A DNA stretch of 9,948 nucleotides from Sulfurovum sp. (GTDB lineage: Bacteria; Campylobacterota; Campylobacteria; Campylobacterales; Sulfurovaceae), in assembly GCA_015493425.1 (NCBI GenBank), contig WGDG01000285.1:1-9948 (forward strand), in the 5' to 3' direction. Made by a program: the position numbers and the translations under genes. Shown one piece after another: positions 1-5,042 of the stretch (position 1 is its first letter; the number at the start of each line of letters is the position of its first letter). The notes under the pieces are model-generated. The model made no database searches. It saw nothing but the letters and a program-made list of their open reading frames with translations, and was not told the origin of the DNA.

Positions 1-22
1 AATCTATTTTTCTATAAAAACT

Positions 23-598
23 TTATGCCTCATCAATATCCGGAAAATGGCAGACCATCTCCTCATAGCTTTTGTAAGTTTGCAGTGCTTCTACCACTTC
101 AGCCAAAGGTTCGGCGTAATTCCCACTCAAATCAAATTCATCTTCGCCGACTTCAAAAGCGAGCTTCTCATACGGCGGGTCAAACTGCGCATCAACACCC
201 TCATTATTACCACGTGCATCCACTCTGTACCAGCCGTAGTCTTTGAGATAGACCCAATTGAGTCCATGCAGACAGTAAATCCCCGGCTTGTACTCAGAGC
301 AGCTTAGACGCTGATAGGAAAACCCTGTCGGGATGCCGTTGGCACGCAGCAGTGCGGCAAGCAAGTGGCTCTTGGCATAGCACCAGCCTGTGCGGTGTTC
401 CAAGACTTCGGAGGCTTTGCAGGTGGTGATCTCATCTTTGGCATCCCCACTGTGGAGTATCTCATCCCGGACGAACTCAAAACAGCGTTTGGCGATGGCT
501 ACATCGTCATGCAGCCCCTCAGCCAAACGCTTCGCTTCTGCCGCTACCAAGGGATGATCGTAGTCAATGATCTCTGTGTATCGTAGATAGTTTTGCAT
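23..598 (-). CDS. Transglutaminase-like (papain-fold) domain protein
   Basis: The 191-residue protein carries a transglutaminase-core triad. The nucleophile is Cys73 in GWCYAKSHLLAALLR, followed by His111 in CLHGLNWVYL and Asp127 in YRVDARGN. This Cys/His/Asp order and spacing is typical of the bacterial transglutaminase-like superfamily, which includes cysteine proteases and amidases as well as true cross-linking enzymes, so the substrate cannot be named. No signal peptide or membrane segment is visible, so it is probably cytoplasmic. The ATG at 598 is the only sensible start, because an in-frame TAG lies two codons upstream. There is no good Shine-Dalgarno sequence. The gene is divergent from the MFS transporter with 52 bp between them. 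The domain call is firm; the function is open. Confidence 0.85.
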   Translation of the reverse strand: MQNYLRYTEIIDYDHPLVAAEAKRLAEGLHDDVAIAKRCFEFVRDEILHSGDAKDEITTCKASEVLEHRTGWCYAKSHLLAALLRANGIPTGFSYQRLSCSEYKPGIYCLHGLNWVYLKDYGWYRVDARGNNEGVDAQFDPPYEKLAFEVGEDEFDLSGNYAEPLAEVVEALQTYKSYEEMVCHFPDIDEA

Positions 599-604
599 TG
601 CCTA

Positions 605-634
605 TTGTACCATATCAGCCAAATGTGCTATCAT
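605..634 (+). promoter_or_regulatory. Putative promoter of the MFS transporter gene
   Basis: An extended -10 element, TGC followed by TATCAT, lies at 626-634, with a weak -35 (TTGTAC, 605-610) 18 bp upstream. It would start transcription about 10 nt before the ATG at 651. The 52-bp gap must also hold the promoter of the divergent transglutaminase-like gene. Candidate minus-strand -10 boxes are TACAAT (604-609) and TATGAT (630-635), so the two promoters would overlap. Assigned by eye. Confidence 0.4.
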
Positions 635-650
635 ACAAGCAAAAAAGCTC

Positions 651-1805
651 ATGACAAAACAAAACCCCCACCTTATCCAGATCGCGCTTTTGCTGGTGGC
701 GACACTTGGTGTCATGTCCGGCATCACAGTAGTCTCCTCACTGCCGCTGATCTCTCATACCTTTGCAGATATCCCCCATATCGCTTTTCTTTCCAAGATG
801 ATGCTCACCATTCCTTCCGTTGTGATTGCGCTCTTTTCACCGTTTGCCGGGCATATTGTCGATCAGTGGGGACGGCTGAAACCGCTCTATACAGGCATCG
901 CCCTCTTTGTACTTGGCGGCAGTTCCGGGTTTTATCTGCATGATTTTTACATCATCCTTGCCGGGCGTGCGGTGCTGGGCTTAGGTGTGGCGCTTATCAT
1001 GACGAGCTCTACTGCGCTTATTGGAGACTATTTTGATGAGCAGACACGTCACACATTTATGTCAAGGCAGGGAATGGCGGTGGCGCTGGGCGGCATCCTC
1101 TTCATCACCACCGGCGGCGTACTTGCCCAGATGCACTGGTCCTATCCCTTTGCGATCTATCTGCTTCCGCTGCTCTATGTGCCTTTCTTGCTAAAAGCAC
1201 TCTACGAGCCCCAAAAGCATGCCCATATCGCAGATGCCGAGCTTGAAAGCAGTCTGCTACCGGTTTATATCACCGCATTTTTTGTGATGGTGCTTTTTTA
1301 TATGCTGCCAACCCAGCTTCCCTACCTCATCGTCGATACCCTCGGCGGGGAACCAAGCAGTATAGGTTTCGTCATCGCTACAGCCATGCTTTTCAATGCA
1401 CTCACCTCCATGCAGTATGCACGCTTGAAAAAGCGCTTCAGCTATCTGCACATCTACGCCTTTACCTTTTTACTGTTTAGCATAGGGCTCTTCTTTATTG
1501 CCCATGCGAAATCTATTGCTGCACTTTTCTTCGCTACGGTACCCATCGGTATGGCATTTGGACTGCTGCTGGTCAACACCAATGCATGGTTCCTCTCCAA
1601 AGTCCCGCCGCACAAACGCGGCAAAGCCTCAGGCATCCTCACCTCCAGCCTCTTTCTTGGTCAATTCTCTTCACCCCTACTTTTTGAGCCTATCGTAAGT
1701 TGCTACGGTATACAGGGACTCTTTATGATCATCACTTCTGTTGCGCTGCTTATCGCCGCAGTACTTTTCTACTTCTCATCCTCCTATCGACACAATAAAC
1801 CATAG
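651..1805 (+). CDS. Major facilitator superfamily transporter (probable efflux)
   Basis: The 384-residue protein is very hydrophobic, with about 12 membrane-spanning stretches and a central cytoplasmic loop near residues 185-205, which is the MFS layout. The loop between helices 2 and 3 holds the MFS signature G67-x3-D71-x2-G74-R75-x-K77. The second half has the matching loop PPHKRGKASGILTSSLFLGQ. The length fits the 12-helix drug:H+ antiporter type (Bcr/CflA-like), so export of a small molecule is the likeliest role. The substrate cannot be read from sequence. The ribosome binding site before the ATG is weak (an A-rich run only), but the next methionine, residue 22, lies inside helix 1. It converges on the methyltransferase gene with only 17 bp between the stops. 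Confidence 0.88.
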   Translation: MTKQNPHLIQIALLLVATLGVMSGITVVSSLPLISHTFADIPHIAFLSKMMLTIPSVVIALFSPFAGHIVDQWGRLKPLYTGIALFVLGGSSGFYLHDFYIILAGRAVLGLGVALIMTSSTALIGDYFDEQTRHTFMSRQGMAVALGGILFITTGGVLAQMHWSYPFAIYLLPLLYVPFLLKALYEPQKHAHIADAELESSLLPVYITAFFVMVLFYMLPTQLPYLIVDTLGGEPSSIGFVIATAMLFNALTSMQYARLKKRFSYLHIYAFTFLLFSIGLFFIAHAKSIAALFFATVPIGMAFGLLLVNTNAWFLSKVPPHKRGKASGILTSSLFLGQFSSPLLFEPIVSCYGIQGLFMIITSVALLIAAVLFYFSSSYRHNKP

Positions 1806-1822
1806 ATATATTTATAAAGACT

Positions 1823-2551
1823 CTAATAAAGAAAAGGGATAAGCTTTGCCACCCGCTTTTTGTAATCTCGGTACGCATCCCCGAAGTGGCGTTCTAGATC
1901 ACGCTCTTCATAGTATAGCCCTATAAGAATGTAAATACTCAATCCCGCACTCAAAAGCAGATGTCCGTACCCCATTGCCGGAGTCGCCCAGAGTCCTATC
2001 AGGACACCCAGTTGAATGGGATGACGGATTATTTTGTAGAAAAGCCTCACTTCAAATGGAATCTCTTTGGAAGATACTCCGCGTAGATACTGCCATCCCT
2101 GTTGCAGCCCAAAGAGTTCAAAGTGGTTGATAACGAAGGTTGCCACAGTCGAAAAGAGCCAGGCAGCAACAAAAAGCGTACTCAACACACTGCCCCATAC
2201 TGTTCCTCTCAAATCCCACAGATAGCCCTCAAAGGGCTGAAAGAATAGGATGATGAGCCAAAGCAGTCCACCGGAAAGCCAGACATAGGTTGAGCGCTCG
2301 ATACTCTCAGGTAGCGTACCAAAGAGTTTGCGTTTGATACTTTTGCGCGCCATCAGTGTGTGCTGCAGCCCAAAGAGAGCAAGGAGCAGCAGGTCGACTG
2401 TAATCGAACCAAAACTCACATCAGCTGTTACCCTGTCGATATACCACGGCATCAAGTCCCAGGGTGAAATGTAGAGAATGAATGCTATCTGCCCTGACAT
2501 CGCAAAGAGATAGGAAAAAACAGCGTAGAGAAAAACAGCAGCTCTTTTCAT
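1823..2551 (-). CDS. mddA: MddA/NnrU-family membrane S-methyltransferase (probable methanethiol S-methyltransferase)
   Basis: This 242-residue integral membrane protein has about five to six hydrophobic segments. Its motifs match MddA-type members of the isoprenylcysteine-methyltransferase-like superfamily: LQHTLMARKSIKR (62-74), IERSTYVW (84-91), YKIIRHP (172-178), LWATPAMGYGHLL (187-199) and EERDLERHFGDAYRDYKKRV (215-234), with a closing IPF. In the family the RHP and EERDL regions bind S-adenosylmethionine. MddA methylates methanethiol to dimethyl sulfide and can methylate sulfide. The family also includes proteins called NnrU with unclear roles, so the substrate is inferred. A ribosome binding site (AGGTGA) lies inside the last codons of the 76-codon gene just upstream, which makes a two-gene unit. 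Symbol given on motif resemblance only. Confidence 0.75.
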   Translation of the reverse strand: MKRAAVFLYAVFSYLFAMSGQIAFILYISPWDLMPWYIDRVTADVSFGSITVDLLLLALFGLQHTLMARKSIKRKLFGTLPESIERSTYVWLSGGLLWLIILFFQPFEGYLWDLRGTVWGSVLSTLFVAAWLFSTVATFVINHFELFGLQQGWQYLRGVSSKEIPFEVRLFYKIIRHPIQLGVLIGLWATPAMGYGHLLLSAGLSIYILIGLYYEERDLERHFGDAYRDYKKRVAKLIPFLY

Positions 2552-2556
2552 ACTTT

Positions 2557-2787
2557 CTACTCACCTTTCTTTAGATAATACAAAAATTCATCCCTTGCCG
2601 CATATCCTGTAAACTGTGCCAAGACTGCATCACTTATAGGGTCGACACTGTAGAGAATAGGAGTAAAGTGTGTTTTGCCAAGGGCTTTGGGGAAGCTGTC
2701 CTCGTCAATATTGAGCATTACCGGCACGAAAAAGCTCTGGGCACTCAGCCAAAGCGGAACGAATATCAAAAGAAGAAGTGTTTTCAC
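2557..2787 (-). CDS. Small exported protein resembling the C-terminal half of a thioredoxin fold
   Basis: The 76-residue protein starts at GTG (2785-2787), 7 nt after a good ribosome binding site (AAGGA). It has a short N-terminal signal peptide (KTLLLLIFVPLWLSA), probably cleaved before residue 17 or so, leaving about 60 residues in the periplasm. The mature part reads like the end of a thioredoxin-like domain: a beta strand VPVMLNIDED, a TP dipeptide (residues 42-43), then GYAARDEFLYYLKKG, which resembles the last strand-turn-helix of many thioredoxin-fold proteins. It contains no cysteine, so it cannot be a redox thioredoxin. It sits 5 bp upstream of the methyltransferase and is probably co-transcribed with it. 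The fold suggestion is an inference from pattern; no family is recognised with certainty. Confidence 0.65.
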   Translation of the reverse strand: MKTLLLLIFVPLWLSAQSFFVPVMLNIDEDSFPKALGKTHFTPILYSVDPISDAVLAQFTGYAARDEFLYYLKKGE

Positions 2788-2814
2788 GGGGGAATCCTTG
2801 AATCGTTTGTGAAG

Positions 2815-2820
2815 ATTATA
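2815..2820 (-). promoter_or_regulatory. -10 element for the small exported protein/methyltransferase unit
   Basis: A perfect TATAAT on the minus strand would start transcription near 2808, about 20 nt before the GTG at 2787. No convincing -35 is seen 16-18 bp upstream, where the DNA instead holds the divergent -10 of the aldo/keto reductase promoter. Confidence 0.5.
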
Positions 2821-2832
2821 ACGAACTTTCTC

Positions 2833-2859
2833 TGCTATAATATTTCAAACACATAAGGA
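2833..2859 (+). promoter_or_regulatory. Extended -10 promoter and ribosome binding site of the aldo/keto reductase gene
   Basis: TGC followed by a perfect TATAAT (2836-2841) forms an extended -10 with no clear -35. The ribosome binding site AAGGA (2855-2859) sits 6 nt before the ATG at 2866. The -10 lies only 15 bp from the opposing TATAAT at 2815-2820. Confidence 0.6.
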
Positions 2860-2865
2860 TGTAAC

Positions 2866-3891
2866 ATGGAGTATCGCTACATAGGACGCACGGGATTGCG
2901 CGTTTCACCCATCTGCATGGGGACGATGACCTTTGGTACGCAATGCGACAAGCAGGAGGCGTTCCGCATTATGGACAAGGCTTATGAGCACGGTGTAAAC
3001 TTTTACGACACGGCTGAGCTCTATCCCGTCCCGCCCGATGCGAAACTGGCAGGCCTTACCGAAAGATGGGTAGGTGAATGGCTGCAGACCAAACCGCGTG
3101 AGAGTGTCATTCTTGCCACCAAAGTGGCGGGTGCGGCAAGCGGCTGGTTCGTACCGCCCATTCGTCACGGGCTGACTGCTATTGACCGTTTCCACATCGA
3201 AAAAGCTGTCGAGGGAAGCCTCAAACGTCTACAGACCGACTACATCGACCTCTACCAGATGCACTGGCCCGATACCGTCGTGCCCATAGAGGAGTCGCTC
3301 GAAGCCTTCGACCGGCTTGTACGTGCGGGGAAGGTACGATACATCGGTACCTCCAACGACACCGCCTACGGTACGGCCAAGGCACTGACGGTCTCAAAGT
3401 ATGAAAAGTTCGCCCGTTTCGAATCGATACAAAACAACTTCTCCCTGCTCAACCGGCGTTTTCTCGATGAACTCGCCACCTTGTGCAAAAAGGAGCAGAT
3501 CTCGCTGCTGCCCTACTCGCCCCTTGCCGGCGGTGTGCTCAGCGGAAAATACAACCAGGCACTCCACCCCAAAGAGGCCAACGGACGCTTCGCCGCCTAC
3601 CTCAAGTCACCCAACCAGCGCCAGCGCGCTATGGCAAAGCGCTTTATGAACGACAAGACACTTGCTTCGACACAGCAGTATCTCAAAATCGCCGCAGATG
3701 CCGGACTGCATCCAGTGACGCTTGCCACAGCGTGGTCCAAGCAGTTCGACTTCGTCGCCTCCACGATCATCGGGGCAACACACGCCGACCAGCTTGACGC
3801 TTCGCTTGCAGCAATGAATCTGAAACTGAGTGACGATGTACTGCGCGCCTGCGACAGGGTACACGAAGCCATCCTCTACCCCATGGGGTGA
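2866..3891 (+). CDS. tas: Tas-like NADP(H)-dependent aldo/keto reductase
   Basis: The 341-residue protein is an aldo/keto reductase with the catalytic tetrad in place: Asp48, Tyr53 (in ELYPVPP), Lys86 (in ATKVAG) and His133 (in MHWP). The start (YIGRTGLRVS, GTMTFG) and the run SLKRLQTDYIDLYQMHWP match the Escherichia coli Tas subfamily closely, including the YPVPP segment that is characteristic of it. The C-terminal IIGATHADQL is the NADP phosphate/adenine binding region. Members reduce aldehydes and ketones; the physiological substrate is not known for this one. Length is normal for the family. The stop lies 1 bp from that of the convergent DUF2237 gene, so no terminator fits between them. 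Confidence 0.9.
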   Translation: MEYRYIGRTGLRVSPICMGTMTFGTQCDKQEAFRIMDKAYEHGVNFYDTAELYPVPPDAKLAGLTERWVGEWLQTKPRESVILATKVAGAASGWFVPPIRHGLTAIDRFHIEKAVEGSLKRLQTDYIDLYQMHWPDTVVPIEESLEAFDRLVRAGKVRYIGTSNDTAYGTAKALTVSKYEKFARFESIQNNFSLLNRRFLDELATLCKKEQISLLPYSPLAGGVLSGKYNQALHPKEANGRFAAYLKSPNQRQRAMAKRFMNDKTLASTQQYLKIAADAGLHPVTLATAWSKQFDFVASTIIGATHADQLDASLAAMNLKLSDDVLRACDRVHEAILYPMG

Positions 3892-3892
3892 G

Positions 3893-4261
3893 TCAAAGGT
3901 CTATCGCATACCCTTTGAGGGTGTCAAGGTCGATAAGTTCGAGCATCCTTTCATGTGTTGCGTGAATGAAGATGTGCGGCGCCATGCCGTCTTTATGCGC
4001 CTGCACGAAACGCGGGCCGCTCAGACACCAGCTCTGTCCCGGCTTCACACCGGCGAAGTTGAACTCCGGTCGCGGTGTGGAGAGGTCGTTACCGACCCGC
4101 TTTGAGTACTCCAGAAACTCTTTTGTCGCGTAGATGCACACAGCATGCACACCGGGATTGTCCGGCCCTGAGTAGCAGGTACCGTCACGGTAGAAGCCCG
4201 TCAGCGGTTTTAGCGAACAGGGCTCAAGCGGTTCGCCAAGTACATTTTTGGGTTCTTCCAT
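3893..4261 (-). CDS. DUF2237 family protein
   Basis: This 122-residue soluble protein matches DUF2237 along its whole length: NVLGEPLEPC at the start, then PLTGFYRDGTC, GVHAVC, GNDLSTPRPEF, VKPGQSWCL and ATHERMLE. Cys15, Cys29, Cys42, Cys79, His39 and His103 are the obvious candidates for metal or redox chemistry, but the family has no established function that I know of. The reading frame stays open 22 codons further upstream, but the ATG at 4261 is chosen because AGGAG sits 5 nt before it and the DUF2237 homology begins right after it. The A of this ATG is also the last base of the upstream gene's TGA stop, so translation of the two genes is very likely coupled. Confidence 0.85.
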   Translation of the reverse strand: MEEPKNVLGEPLEPCSLKPLTGFYRDGTCYSGPDNPGVHAVCIYATKEFLEYSKRVGNDLSTPRPEFNFAGVKPGQSWCLSGPRFVQAHKDGMAPHIFIHATHERMLELIDLDTLKGYAIDL

Positions 4262-4929
4262 CACTTCTCCTTTGCCGGTGGACAGACGAAGTGGCGCATA
4301 TCGATACCGCCCAGCGTCTCGCTCCACCCTATGTAGATATGCTGGTCGCCGCAGTCGACATCCAGAAAACAGTTGCCAAAGTAGTGCGTCAGCAGCTCGC
4401 CTATCGACTCTTCTTTTGGCAGTGCCGCCACCCAGACAAAACCGATAGGCTTGAGTGAGGGTACCTCCTTGCTGCTTCGCATCAGATCGCGCAATTTTGC
4501 CTCTATGTCACAAAGCCTCTCACCCCCATACTCACCCGATTCTACCACCGCTTTGAAACTGCCGTTGTCGAGCACTTTCTTCCACTTGTCTGCCGGACGT
4601 TTCGGCGTATACTTGTAGCTGTCGCTCTCCTTGCCAATACAGAGCGTACCCACCTGCTTGAACGCTCTGGGTGCCTCCTTTACAAGCTCCTGCAGTGTTT
4701 CGAAAGCATATTCACTTCGGGTAAACCCCTCATCATCAAGCACGTCATCTCTCTCCAACACGGAAGCCGTCGCATCATCAACCCTGCTTTTGTGATGTAC
4801 AACGGCTACGGGAAAGTGTGCCTTCCAGTGGAGATGCGAATCGACATCGAGCAGCTGTAAAAACGCTTCTGTCTCAAATACATCCAGGTCGTGTACGGAC
4901 TTTTCAATATGTGCAATGATCTCCTGCAT
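4261..4929 (-). CDS. Conserved-looking hypothetical soluble protein, coupled to DUF2237
   Basis: I do not recognise this 222-residue protein. It has no signal peptide and no membrane segment. It is acidic in its first half, with several clustered Asp/Glu (ERDDVLDDEG, 59-68). A basic stretch sits at 107-118 (YTPKRPADKWKK), and a hydrophobic strand pair follows at 160-170 (KPIGFVWVAAL) and 196-202 (QHIYIGW). Cysteines are at 97, 140, 187, 193 and 216. Codon use and the strong ribosome binding site (AGGAG, 7 nt before the ATG at 4929) indicate a real gene. Its TGA overlaps the DUF2237 ATG by one base, so the two products probably act together. It has its own -10 element at 4962-4967. Confidence 0.75.
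   Translation of the reverse strand: MQEIIAHIEKSVHDLDVFETEAFLQLLDVDSHLHWKAHFPVAVVHHKSRVDDATASVLERDDVLDDEGFTRSEYAFETLQELVKEAPRAFKQVGTLCIGKESDSYKYTPKRPADKWKKVLDNGSFKAVVESGEYGGERLCDIEAKLRDLMRSSKEVPSLKPIGFVWVAALPKEESIGELLTHYFGNCFLDVDCGDQHIYIGWSETLGGIDMRHFVCPPAKEK
4267..4272 (-). promoter_or_regulatory. Ribosome binding site that fixes the DUF2237 start
   Basis: The minus strand reads AAGGAG, 5 nt before the ATG at 4261. It lies inside the last codons of the upstream gene and decides the short start over the 22-codon longer frame. Confidence 0.75.
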
Positions 4930-4961
4930 CCGTGCTCCTTTTAAAGGTATTATTATTTATG

Positions 4962-4967
4962 ATTATA
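4962..4967 (-). promoter_or_regulatory. -10 element for the hypothetical/DUF2237 pair
   Basis: A perfect minus-strand TATAAT lies about 33 bp upstream of the ATG at 4929, in the 113-bp gap that follows the CCA-enzyme gene. No good -35 is present at 16-18 bp. The rest of the gap shows no clear terminator. Confidence 0.45.
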
Positions 4968-5042
4968 GGATATGTGCTTTGGAACAACTTAAGCTGGAGC
5001 GTTTGCCCGATAAATCCCTTAAGTGTGTATCGCTACCTCTCA

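Noticed and set aside
1806..1822. Possible bidirectional terminator between the convergent MFS and methyltransferase genes
   Set aside because: The 17 bp are AT-rich but I can build no stable GC-containing stem with a T run.
4262..4327. A 22-codon N-terminal extension of the DUF2237 frame
   Set aside because: The ATG at 4261 has an ideal ribosome binding site and family homology begins there; the extension overlaps the upstream gene and has no start signal of its own.
4987..5024. Inverted repeat ACTTAAG/CTTAAGT after the CCA-enzyme gene
   Set aside because: The stem is short and AT-rich with a 24-bp loop, no T run follows on the minus strand, and each arm holds a self-palindrome (CTTAAG) that can arise by chance; not convincing as a terminator or operator.
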